Assembly (NCBI GenBank): GCA_023230525.1 | Contig: JALNXE010000001.1 | Coordinates: 43,020 to 107,019 of the forward strand | Length of the DNA stretch: 64,000 bases | Origin: Desulfobulbaceae bacterium | GTDB taxonomy: Bacteria; Desulfobacterota; Desulfobulbia; Desulfobulbales; SURF-16 | Direction of reading: 5' to 3' | Shown: positions 26,376-33,928 of the stretch, one piece after another | Numbering within the stretch: the first letter of the stretch is position 1 | How the letters are laid out: every line of letters starts with the position of its first letter | Translations under genes and position numbers: made by a program | The notes under the pieces: generated by a model | The model's input: only the letters and a program-made list of their open reading frames with translations | The model's database searches: none | Told to the model about the DNA's origin: nothing

Positions 26376-27337
26376 TGCGATTGCTCCCGTTTTTCAACCA
26401 CAAACACCCGGGTCGCTTCGCCGGCGTTCAGAACCTGATCTTCTATTGCCACGGCCAGGATGGATTCACCGATATCAAGTGCTAGAAAGGTTTTCTCCTG
26501 CAATTCCATTGTCTCACCCTTCTTGGTAGAGGCCACCTTGAATTGCTTTAACCGCAATCCTACCCCTTCCACATCCACGGTCTGCATCAGGTTGACGCTC
26601 AGATCACCACACAAGGGAATCAGGGTGTCAACATTTGACACCTTGTAGCTGGATGGATAGCCGCCTTCGTAACCTTCCTTGATGATCTGCAAGACCTGTT
26701 TTTCCAAAGGCATGTTTTTGTAATGGTCGATATTTTTTTGGAAAACATCCTTTGCCGGTGCGGCCAGATGCAGGGTTACAGATGAAATTTCTTGAGGTTC
26801 CGCAATCAGGGTATAAACTGCCCCATTGCAGACAATAAATAACTCGCTGGGAGTCTCAGCATAGGTTAGCAGTCCGTTGAACTCCTCGGCCTTGAATTTG
26901 ATAAAGGCGCTATTGCCGGAAAAATGACCGGTAATGCCCTTTTCTTCCGAGAAAATCAAATCACTCATCGACCCAGAACAGACAATCCGGTTGATGTCAC
27001 GATTGGACAACTGTACGATGGTTGGCATTTCAGGGGCAATGAAGTTGACATGCGTAGGGTTGTCTGAAGGATAATTGGTAGTTGAAGGTTTTAGGGGTTT
27101 TGACTCCCTCATAACCGGGAATTGCTCTTCTTGTGGTGGAAGAATAGAGGTCTGGTCTTTCAGATCATATGTTTTTTCACTTGCCGGCTCTTCCAAAACA
27201 GGTGCTTGTTCTTCTTGTTTCGTTTGCACCATAAAATCCGCAACATGAGCTGAAGCGGGTGGAGCAGGTGCTTCTTCTGCTTGCACCGAGGCGCCAGCCA
27301 ATAGCAAGCACAGGCTTATCCGTAAGATTTTCCTCAT
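26372..27337 (-). CDS. traK: TraK, transfer core-complex secretin-like protein
   Basis: The 321-residue TraK has a signal peptide (ending ASVQAEE), a Pro/Glu-rich linker, and the TraK domain with VQLSNRDINRIVC and FIVCNGAVYTLIAEP. It is the VirB9-like component of the outer-membrane core complex. The linker (about 30-95) is longer than in F TraK. It overlaps traE and traB by 4 bp each. Confidence 0.93.
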   Translation of the reverse strand: MRKILRISLCLLLAGASVQAEEAPAPPASAHVADFMVQTKQEEQAPVLEEPASEKTYDLKDQTSILPPQEEQFPVMRESKPLKPSTTNYPSDNPTHVNFIAPEMPTIVQLSNRDINRIVCSGSMSDLIFSEEKGITGHFSGNSAFIKFKAEEFNGLLTYAETPSELFIVCNGAVYTLIAEPQEISSVTLHLAAPAKDVFQKNIDHYKNMPLEKQVLQIIKEGYEGGYPSSYKVSNVDTLIPLCGDLSVNLMQTVDVEGVGLRLKQFKVASTKKGETMELQEKTFLALDIGESILAVAIEDQVLNAGEATRVFVVEKREQSQ

Positions 27338-27993
27338 TTCGTTTCCGTCTCCGCTTGCTTGTCCATCTTTATTTTTTCCTCTGCCAATTTATTGAGCTTC
27401 ACTTCTGTTTCTGCTTCTGCTTTAAGTTCGGCATTATCCGCTCTGAGATTCTTCTCCTTGAACTCGCTAATCTCAAAACGGCCATCACGGATGCGATAAG
27501 CGACCACAAAGGTTTTGGCGGCCTTTTCGAGTTTTGTGTCTCCAGCATACTGGACTAAATTCCCAAACATCTCGATAGTGCCTTCTCTTATAGTGATTTT
27601 CTCCATGTAAAATGTCGAACTTACCTGCGATTCTTCAATACGACCCGCCAAGGAGTACCAGCTTTTTGAGGCTTCGGGATAGGCTTCGGAGGTGTAGAGA
27701 GAGAGCAGATCATTAAACTGCCCTCGGGCCGTGGGTGGGGAGTAGGTAGTAGCCAGGTTGACAATCTTTCTGCTTATATCTTTGATGTAAGTCTCGGTAG
27801 GCTTGCCCTGAACAAATTCCACCGTGCCGGTCATAGTGGGTGGAATCAGCACAACACGCTGGTATTTAACAGCCCGATATACCATAAGTGAGTTGAAGCA
27901 GAAGGCCACAGCCATTACCACGAAAGCAAATTTAAGCAGTCGGTTTTCACCGAATAAATTGCTTGATTTTTGTACAAAAAAATCTACTTTCAC
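27334..27993 (-). CDS. traE: TraE, transfer inner-membrane protein
   Basis: This 219-residue TraE (VirB8-like role in F-type systems) has an N-terminal membrane helix (about 20-40) and the family's periplasmic domain with a YLKDISRKIVNLATTYSP-like block. The extreme C-terminus is a Lys/Glu-rich helical tail not seen in F TraE. It overlaps traL and traK by 4 bp. Confidence 0.92.
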   Translation of the reverse strand: MKVDFFVQKSSNLFGENRLLKFAFVVMAVAFCFNSLMVYRAVKYQRVVLIPPTMTGTVEFVQGKPTETYIKDISRKIVNLATTYSPPTARGQFNDLLSLYTSEAYPEASKSWYSLAGRIEESQVSSTFYMEKITIREGTIEMFGNLVQYAGDTKLEKAAKTFVVAYRIRDGRFEISEFKEKNLRADNAELKAEAETEVKLNKLAEEKIKMDKQAETETK

Positions 27994-28259
27994 TCGCCAA
28001 ACTCCTGCTGGAAGTAGTCAGGATAGTTTTTCATCTTGACCATGCCAAAGACGTAGAGAAGATGTTTCAAGAATCCCCGTGCCTGAGAACGTTTGGTTTT
28101 GGTGTAGGAATACTGAGATACCAGGAAGACAAGCCACATTAACTTGCCGTAGATCAATGACAGGGTAAGGAAGAAGAGGAACAAGACCAACTCATCCACC
28201 TCAAACCACAGCACTTGAAACGGTTTAGATAGATATTGAGGAAACTTTTTGGAGATCAT
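27990..28259 (-). CDS. traL: TraL, pilus assembly membrane protein
   Basis: The 89-residue protein begins FPQYLSKPFQVLWFEVDE, a clear TraL opening, and has one or two membrane helices (about 25-50) and a basic C-terminus. TraL is required for F-pilus tip formation. It is 19 bp downstream of the pilin gene. Confidence 0.9.
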   Translation of the reverse strand: MISKKFPQYLSKPFQVLWFEVDELVLFLFFLTLSLIYGKLMWLVFLVSQYSYTKTKRSQARGFLKHLLYVFGMVKMKNYPDYFQQEFGE

Positions 28260-28278
28260 TGCTTTGATAACCTCATTG

Positions 28279-28572
28279 TTAAATAATTAAAGCGCCGACA
28301 GACTGCACAACGGTATCAGCGGAAAGCAGAAATGCACCTCCAAGGACAACGCCTGCCGCGGGAAGAATCATCTGCCGGATAGCAAGAATGGCTGCAAAAG
28401 CCATAGAAGCGACACCAGCAACAAATCCAATAGGGCCAAGCAAAATCTCATTTACCGCAATATCGTATAGATCATAGGCAAACGAACCAGCCGCCGGAGT
28501 TACCATTGCGAAGACACTGACTGTCTGGAGCAATAAAACGGTTGAGATGGTAATAATAGTTGCTTTTTTCAT
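28279..28572 (-). CDS. traA: TraA-like F-type pilin precursor
   Basis: The 97-residue protein has a signal segment (to about VSVFA), then two hydrophobic helices separated by a short charged loop (IRQM), as in F-type propilins. Its position directly before traL matches F. A ribosome binding site (AAGGAG) precedes the ATG. It would be processed and polymerised into the conjugative pilus. Confidence 0.85.
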   Translation of the reverse strand: MKKATIITISTVLLLQTVSVFAMVTPAAGSFAYDLYDIAVNEILLGPIGFVAGVASMAFAAILAIRQMILPAAGVVLGGAFLLSADTVVQSVGALII

Positions 28573-28714
28573 GATTACTTCTCCTTGCGTTGTTGCATGA
28601 GCTTGTATTTTTAATTGAAAGGACCTGATTGTCTCTCAGAGTCGCAAAATATAACTGCTGGTAAGATGAGAAATATGCCGGAAGCGGCAACCGTTGATTT
28701 TTGACCCCGCGGAA

Positions 28715-29236
28715 TCAATATTTCGCCAGTTGTATCTCTACCTTTCGGTTGCTTTCTAAGGTGCTTCCGTAAATCATCCCTTTTCCTTCCGCTGACGCCA
28801 CCTTGTAACCATTTCTCCGAAGCATTGTGGCAACAACCTCGGCTCGGGACCTGGAAAGTTCCAGGTTTTGGCTTTCGATTCCAATCGAACAGGTGTAGCC
28901 GGTGATATACAGAGGACAGGCGACACAACACTCGCGTAACTCCATCAGGAGCTTGTTGCCGGCATCCGGGGATAACCAGGCGCTGCCCAGGTCAAAATAA
29001 ACCACGGAGAACGAACGGCGTTCTGGTCTATGGCGTTCTGGTCTGGCGTAAAAAGATGGTTGCCTGGAAATGATGAAAGTTTGATGGATTGGAATTTCTA
29101 CAGGTGTGTTTATGACAAGCGGATAGTTGTAAAAATCCTGACGGATTTCAAGCCCAAAAGCAGGGCTGGTGAGCATAAAACATGTTCCGACAATCAGGAT
29201 GATATTTTGAACTTGTTTTTTGGCTTGAGTCATCAT
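28715..29236 (-). CDS. OmpA-family periplasmic/outer-membrane protein
   Basis: The product is about 173 residues from the ATG at 29236. A longer frame to 29341 would overlap the whole end of the upstream gene, and its extra residues are not signal-like. It has a signal peptide (ending TSPAFG) and a C-terminal OmpA-like peptidoglycan-binding domain with FDLGSAWLSPDAG, and LSRSRAEVVATMLRRNGY before GMIYGS. Such proteins occur at the head of F-type-like transfer operons in non-enteric bacteria and may tie the channel to the cell wall. Confidence 0.75.
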   Translation of the reverse strand: MMTQAKKQVQNIILIVGTCFMLTSPAFGLEIRQDFYNYPLVINTPVEIPIHQTFIISRQPSFYARPERHRPERRSFSVVYFDLGSAWLSPDAGNKLLMELRECCVACPLYITGYTCSIGIESQNLELSRSRAEVVATMLRRNGYKVASAEGKGMIYGSTLESNRKVEIQLAKY

Positions 29237-29303
29237 TCCTGTCGCATTAAAGAAACTACCGTTTCTTTTTATTCGTTTGAGCGATTGTCGCATCTTTTCG
29301 TGG

Positions 29304-29789
29304 TCATTTTGCAATTTCTTGTTCACTTTTTTCGAGGTCATTATTTGACATTGCCATGCCCTTTTTTTGCCCTTCCTTTTGCTCTGTTTTCACTTGTCTT
29401 TCTTTGGCTCTATGGGCTCTCTTTCGTACCCGATAAAGTTTTCTAATATCAAAATCTGACAGCTTAAACCGATAGGTTAATTCAATCTCTGTTAGCAGAA
29501 CTTTCATGGAAAGCCGTTTGCCTGGTTCCATGTTCATGAATCTGGAATACGCATAGCGTTCCCATTTGGTTTCCAGATCACAAGTGTCAAAGAGTGCCTC
29601 TTTGTCTTTCTTGCCTTTTTTTGTAATTTGCGGACGTAAAAAATCGTGCATTCCCCAAAGTTTTTCCAGCAATTTCAAGCCGATTAAATCGTTATCCGTG
29701 AGCGGGTCGCTTGTTGTGTTTATCCTTTCCATCCAGCGTAGTGTTTTTAGCGGAATTTTAGAGGTCTTCGCATATTCTTTGATTTCCAT
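29304..29789 (-). CDS. hypothetical protein with possible MerR-like N-terminus
   Basis: This 161-residue protein begins MEIKEYAKTSKIPLKTLRWMERIN, suggestive of a MerR-type helix-turn-helix. It then has a basic, helix-rich middle and a Lys/Glu-rich tail. I do not recognise the family. It overlaps the preceding gene by 32 bp and belongs to a tightly packed set of four small genes at the head of the transfer operon, so a regulatory role is plausible. Confidence 0.6.
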   Translation of the reverse strand: MEIKEYAKTSKIPLKTLRWMERINTTSDPLTDNDLIGLKLLEKLWGMHDFLRPQITKKGKKDKEALFDTCDLETKWERYAYSRFMNMEPGKRLSMKVLLTEIELTYRFKLSDFDIRKLYRVRKRAHRAKERQVKTEQKEGQKKGMAMSNNDLEKSEQEIAK

Positions 29790-30330
29790 ATCCCTCTATT
29801 CTCCTGATAGCATTTGATAAAATCCTTCTGACCGATTGGATATGAATCCCAAAATGATTGGCAATCGTGTAAAAGCTGACGGGTTTTGGCTGTGAAAGAA
29901 TCCACCGGGAAACGAGCCTTTGTCGATCAGTTAGTGCAGACAATGCCTCGGCAATGACAGAGTCATCCAGATCAGAAGATCCATTCAGGTCTGGGGATTG
30001 TTCTTTTTGAATTGCCATGGCTGCCTCTTGTTCGTTAGCTAAGGCAACACCAGCGGCCATTTGGATACATCTGGTGCGAAAGACTATACGGAAATACTTG
30101 CTCGTTAAGGACAAATCCTTGTTTTGCTCGATTAAGACCGAGATTACCTGATACACAGCAAGCTTGGCCTCTCCGGCCAAGTCACTTGTATCGCATGACA
30201 TATACCGATAATAGGGTGCGGCTATGCACCATATCAACACCCTGTGGGAGTGCACCCAGGATTGAGCTAGTGGCCAGATGATTTGTCTATCTTGGTTTAC
30301 AGATATGCTCTGGGGGGGCGTGATTTTCAT
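29758..30330 (-). CDS. sigma-region-4-like helix-turn-helix protein
   Basis: The 190-residue product has a C-terminal segment (about 135-185) reading ALTDRQRLVSRWIL...TIANHFGIHIQSVRRIL. This looks like a sigma-70 region 4 or LuxR-type helix-turn-helix. The N-terminal part is rich in Ala/Gln and unassigned. It overlaps both neighbours. A transfer-operon regulator is the simplest reading, without direct proof. Confidence 0.6.
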   Translation of the reverse strand: MKITPPQSISVNQDRQIIWPLAQSWVHSHRVLIWCIAAPYYRYMSCDTSDLAGEAKLAVYQVISVLIEQNKDLSLTSKYFRIVFRTRCIQMAAGVALANEQEAAMAIQKEQSPDLNGSSDLDDSVIAEALSALTDRQRLVSRWILSQPKPVSFYTIANHFGIHIQSVRRILSNAIRRIEGYGNQRICEDL

Positions 30331-30572
30331 GACTTGCTCTGCGGGGTTGAAATAGTTGCAGATTTTTTCTCCTTCTTCAACTTTTGTCTTATCAAGGTGT
30401 CTTGACGTGATGCTGATTTTGCAGATTCTATTGCCGCATTTCGATCAATGCGAGCCAGCCGGATTAATCGATCGGCTTGGTTATTAACTTCCGGCAGTGA
30501 CATTTTGGCCAAGTTGGTCAGGACTTGCTCAATGCGATCTAAACGAATCAATATCTCTTGCTCGCTATTCAT
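30327..30572 (-). CDS. hypothetical small helical protein
   Basis: The 81-residue, mostly helical and basic product (MNSEQEILIRLDRIEQVLTN...) matches no family I know. Start and stop overlap the neighbouring genes by 4 bp, which supports it as a real translated gene. Confidence 0.6.
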   Translation of the reverse strand: MNSEQEILIRLDRIEQVLTNLAKMSLPEVNNQADRLIRLARIDRNAAIESAKSASRQDTLIRQKLKKEKKSATISTPQSKS

Positions 30573-31132
30573 CTGTCGTCGCTATGTTGCTGGTTGTCAT
30601 TAGCGGCTAATGCTTCTTGCTGCCTGTTATGTTGTTCCTTTTGCAAGTCTGTTGGAGTAAAAATTTCTGATAGGATCAACTTAAATACAAGAAGGTCTAT
30701 GCGTTGTTTGATCTCGACAACCTCATCCATGTTGGCGAGAACTTTTTTCTTGCGATTTAGCAGATCTGCAAGGTTTGCTTCGGGAAAATGTTCAGAAAGG
30801 TGGCTAATGTTCCTAATGGCTTCGACCATCTCCTCGCAAATGCGCGATGCAAAAACAGATAAATCGTGATGGGAATTTTTCAGGTCAGGGTATTGCTGAG
30901 AAATGATATTTTTTCTGACAGGGCAGGAAGAACAAAGATCGGTAAGAAGAGTGATGTCATTTAAGTGCACGGCAATTTTGCACATATCATTCAGGTAAGG
31001 GATATGTTTATCAGCACGACGGTTCTCGTATTTTGACAATGTGCTGGTACCTACCCCTATAGCTGAGCTCAGATTGCCAAGGGTTAGCCCTTGATTTTTC
31101 CTGGTAGACTTTATTTTTTCACCTAATCCCAT
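30569..31132 (-). CDS. XRE-family regulator, first gene of the transfer operon
   Basis: This 187-residue protein has an N-terminal Cro/C1-type helix-turn-helix (residues 4-62, LGEKIKSTRKNQGLTLGNLSS...STLSKYENRR). A Cys pair (CSSC) and a helical C-terminus follow. It is the first gene of the leftward operon that runs into traA-traC. It is divergent from another XRE gene at 31322, with palindromic sites between them, a layout like a phage or ICE genetic switch. Confidence 0.85.
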   Translation of the reverse strand: MGLGEKIKSTRKNQGLTLGNLSSAIGVGTSTLSKYENRRADKHIPYLNDMCKIAVHLNDITLLTDLCSSCPVRKNIISQQYPDLKNSHHDLSVFASRICEEMVEAIRNISHLSEHFPEANLADLLNRKKKVLANMDEVVEIKQRIDLLVFKLILSEIFTPTDLQKEQHNRQQEALAANDNQQHSDDR

Positions 31133-31152
31133 GCCCCCTCCTGTATTTCTAT

Positions 31153-31299
31153 TTTTGCGAAACTATTTATTATTTATTCACATAATGCAATGTTTATTTT
31201 AATAAAACTAACAATAATAAACATATTTTCATTCTTCGGGAAGTTCATGGTATTGAAAACAGGTATTTACGTATTTTGCGAAATTATTTGCAAAATACG
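31153..31299. promoter_or_regulatory. operator region between divergent XRE genes
   Basis: Two copies of a 16-bp direct motif, TTTTGCGAAANTATTT, lie at 31153-31168 and 31274-31289. The second sits in a perfect 10-bp inverted repeat, CGTATTTTGC (31270-31279) and its complement (31290-31299). It lies 22 bp before the rightward XRE start. The rest is AT-rich. These are likely binding sites for one or both repressors, controlling transfer-operon expression. Confidence 0.7.
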
Positions 31300-31321
31300 A
31301 AAAAATGTATAAGATTGCGGC

Positions 31322-31960
31322 ATGGAGAAATTTAACAATATAGAAATGGGTAAGAGGATAAAACGAATTAGGGACAGTCTTGGCCTAAACCAAACTGAGT
31401 TTGGTGAATTGTTGGGTGGGCTTGCCGCCAGTACAATCTCTGGGTATGAGACTGGAGATAGGGAGCCAAAGATCAAAATTCTCAAGAAAATTGCAAGTCT
31501 TGGGGAAATGTCTATTAGTTCTTTTGTGAGTTGCCTAGAGGGTGAAACACCTGGAGATAATATTCTGCAAGAAAAAGAGCCAACGCAAAAAGGACAAGTC
31601 TCTACCAGTACTGCTTCATGCATTCCATATGCTCAGGCACGTATGACGCAGCAGGTTGATCAGTTTCCAGAAAATAGCACAAAAGAAAAAAAACATAAAT
31701 TTAACGACGACTATGAAGTCATTAGCATCAAGGAAATGGTGAACATGACCATTGAGGTGCTGGAGTCTAAAACAGTTTTTAGGGCAGCTCTGGTTTCAAG
31801 CGTTAGAGCATTTCATGATGCAGTGATAAAGGAGGAAGAAATGGATTCAGTACGACAGGAAATGAAAGAGATGAGTGAGCGCATGGAAAGAATGGAGCAA
31901 ATGCTGCTTTCTCTCGGGGCCTCTCTGCCAGAAAAAAGAGACCAATCGGCCGTTGCTTAG
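31322..31960 (+). CDS. XRE-family transcriptional repressor
   Basis: This 212-residue protein has an N-terminal helix-turn-helix (residues 9-66, GKRIKRIRDSLGLNQTEFGE...STISGYETGDREP). The linker is longer and there is a coiled-coil C-terminus (about 175-205, MKEMSERMERMEQML) that could mediate oligomerisation. No S24 protease domain is present, so it is not a LexA-type cleavable repressor. It is transcribed away from the transfer operon and probably represses it through the palindromic operator. Confidence 0.88.
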   Translation: MEKFNNIEMGKRIKRIRDSLGLNQTEFGELLGGLAASTISGYETGDREPKIKILKKIASLGEMSISSFVSCLEGETPGDNILQEKEPTQKGQVSTSTASCIPYAQARMTQQVDQFPENSTKEKKHKFNDDYEVISIKEMVNMTIEVLESKTVFRAALVSSVRAFHDAVIKEEEMDSVRQEMKEMSERMERMEQMLLSLGASLPEKRDQSAVA

Positions 31961-32212
31961 ATTGGTCACTGTAGGGTTATTATCAACAACTTCTCATAAT
32001 AAAAATATACAAAAAAATACCCAAGTAACTAACGAAAGTGATGAAGAGTTGTTGTAAAAAAAAAATTGGGAGGAATTGAGAAGGATTTTTTAAGAGTAAT
32101 ATAAGCGAAAAGAGATAATGGAAGAGATCAATTTGTGCCGTGTGATAAATGTCCAATGAGTGCTTTTTGCTGTGGGTTTTGTTCGTTCACTTGCCGACCA
32201 CATTTTTTTGTT

Positions 32213-32323
32213 AGTTTCGGCTTTAAAAAGTCTTGGACGTTCATGCGGGAATACCTCTCCAGGGCGTATACAACGAAATGGGATCAATTGCCGGTGGTGA
32301 AGGCTTCGTTTCCGCGGAGTTGA
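32213..32323 (+). pseudogene. umuC C-terminal fragment
   Basis: The plus strand encodes FGFKKSWTFMREYL, then SRAYTTKWDQLPVVKASFP and a stop. This matches the last 35 or so residues of the UmuC at 4496-5812, with several substitutions, so it is not a recent duplication of that gene. No upstream umuC sequence is present. It probably remains from an earlier umuDC cassette destroyed when the adjacent island inserted. Confidence 0.85.
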
Positions 32324-32378
32324 TTCGATGTTTCTTGAAAAGGCAAGGGGGTAGAACTCTTGTGTGGAATAAAACAGC

Positions 32379-32582
32379 AGCTGGCCAGGTTGCCGACAAT
32401 TAAGGTTTTGATTGCAAAAATCCATTCCTAGGTTGGCCCATGTCGCGCAATTTGCAATCAGTTTTCCCGACACCGAGGACAGCGCCGGGCAGATCCGGGG
32501 GCAGTTCACCGGGTCGGTGATTGCAAAAGTCTCCGCTATTTTGTTTCAAATTCTGGGGCGTATCGGAGATATTTTGACTTCC
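32379..32582 (+). repeat. dispersed repeat, copy C (left flank of island)
   Basis: Homologous in direct orientation to 45703-45920. Both copies share CCAGGTTG, three GATTGCA/TGCAATC motifs at matching places, CGAGG(A/G)CAGCGCCGG and TCCGCTATTTTGTTTCAAAT. Together they flank the 13-kb chaperone/McrBC block. No transposase lies in either copy. Confidence 0.8.
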
Positions 32583-32661
32583 AATGAATAGTAGCAAGAC
32601 TAACCTTGGACTTGTTGCTCTTATGATAATCTTCGATTTGGCAATCTTAGGGGCTGAACAT

Positions 32662-32691
32662 GAAAATCACCGGTTTACCCGGTGCATTTTC
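32662..32691 (-). terminator. hairpin after the mcrC-like gene
   Basis: Arms CACCGG/CCGGTG (32668-32673, 32679-32684) extend outward as GAAAAT/ATTTTC with one bulged base. Read leftward it lies about 105 bp past the mcrC stop and is followed by a short T-containing run. It is the likely end of the island operon. Confidence 0.5.
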
Positions 32692-32795
32692 TGGTTGGAA
32701 ATAAGTTCCACGTCCCCAGAATTCCGATAGAAGGATGGGATACGGCATTCTTTTCGAATATGGCTGACTTCACTCCTCCTATAAATTTAATCACC

Positions 32796-33926
32796 TTAAT
32801 CAAGATGTCCTCTAAGTTCCAGAACCTGCAAAAGCTGTTCTCGGATTTCCTTTGCCGTCGCTGCAAGATCAACGGTGGCAAATCGAATCTCATGGTTCTG
32901 GATCTCAACGGCCTCGTTAACCATATCGCCCACTGAGGGGTGAAGGAGCAGTCCCGAGGCGCTCTCCGCGAGCGAGTCGCCGTTGCCTTCCTGGGACCTC
33001 AAGTAAGCGTAAATCTGATAGATATATCCACTTCGCAGTGTTTCTTCCCGATACCAGCCACGTGTTACCACGGAGTTGAACTTGGTGTCTATGACGATGC
33101 GGCGTCCCGCGTCTGAATGGTTAAGGATGATGTCGGTTCTCATGGAGGGGAGGATTTTATCGATGCCCGGACTCTTGTTTTCAACCAGCCAGCCAATCGT
33201 TTTGCCAGCGTCAACACGCCATCCTTTCCTGGAAAGTACGACATCGTAAAATCCCGCAAGACCTTTCTCGTAAAGCTTCCTAACCCAGGCAATTTCTCTG
33301 TCAGGTAACGATAGATTTTTCGCGCCTGCGGATTCCGTAGGCAAGGCAAGGTTGAAGGCCAGCTGCGCCACAGAAACCATTGGCTGATCATTTGCATCGT
33401 GTCTGCCGAAGCGGTCGATGGCCCCATCGCCACGCCTTGGCCGCTCCCCGGTTACGCCAATACGCCTTAAGCTTGCCGCCAACGATCTGCATCGATGAAC
33501 CAGTCCATCACGGTCGACTATTTTGGAAATTTTCTCTAGCGCTGCTCGGATATAACGGTTTCGGGCAGTATCGACAGTCAATTCGTTGAAGCGGCAAGCT
33601 ACCTTCCCTCGATCAAGTAGTCGGTGTGTTTCGGTGTTCAGCAAGTCAATGCGCCCGCGCACACGACCAAGAACTGCTTCCCGGGATTGGTACCCATAAC
33701 TCAAGTTCCGTTGAATGCGGCGCTCGACCTGATAACAGAGCATTTCTGCGACCAGATCCGGAATGTCATCGGGGTTATCCTCTACGGCTACGTTTTTATT
33801 TTCGAGAACCCGGAAGAGATCCGATGCATACAGCATTAGCAGCCAAAGGTTGCGCACCGGGATGCGGCCAATACGACCAATCCCTTCATGGGCGTCTGAC
33901 ATCAAGTTGGCAGCAGCAATGGCCAT
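32796..33926 (-). CDS. McrC-like PD-(D/E)XK nuclease subunit
   Basis: This 376-residue protein follows the McrC plan. The N-terminal part has GRIPVRNLWLLMLYASDLF and then the VLGRVRGRIDLL block. The C-terminal nuclease core has TDIIL followed by RRIVIDTKFN, giving the D...DxK catalytic signature. McrC pairs with the McrB GTPase to cleave modified or otherwise marked DNA. It starts 2 bp after the mcrB-like stop, with AAGGA upstream, and is the last gene of the island operon. Confidence 0.88.
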   Translation of the reverse strand: MAIAAANLMSDAHEGIGRIGRIPVRNLWLLMLYASDLFRVLENKNVAVEDNPDDIPDLVAEMLCYQVERRIQRNLSYGYQSREAVLGRVRGRIDLLNTETHRLLDRGKVACRFNELTVDTARNRYIRAALEKISKIVDRDGLVHRCRSLAASLRRIGVTGERPRRGDGAIDRFGRHDANDQPMVSVAQLAFNLALPTESAGAKNLSLPDREIAWVRKLYEKGLAGFYDVVLSRKGWRVDAGKTIGWLVENKSPGIDKILPSMRTDIILNHSDAGRRIVIDTKFNSVVTRGWYREETLRSGYIYQIYAYLRSQEGNGDSLAESASGLLLHPSVGDMVNEAVEIQNHEIRFATVDLAATAKEIREQLLQVLELRGHLD

Positions 33927-33928
33927 AA

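Larger units (their letters stand above)
31961..32795. other. junction region with a umuC tail, a dispersed repeat and a hairpin
   Basis: This stretch of about 835 bp holds no intact gene. From left to right it has a short hairpin over the end of the XRE gene, a degraded umuC 3' fragment (32213-32323), repeat copy C (32379-32582) and a terminator-like hairpin (32662-32691) after the mcrC-like gene. It marks the left edge of the chaperone/McrBC island. Confidence 0.7.

Noticed and set aside
31940..31967. 8-bp hairpin at the end of the rightward XRE gene as a terminator
   Set aside because: It overlaps the stop codon and has no following T run; too weak to call.
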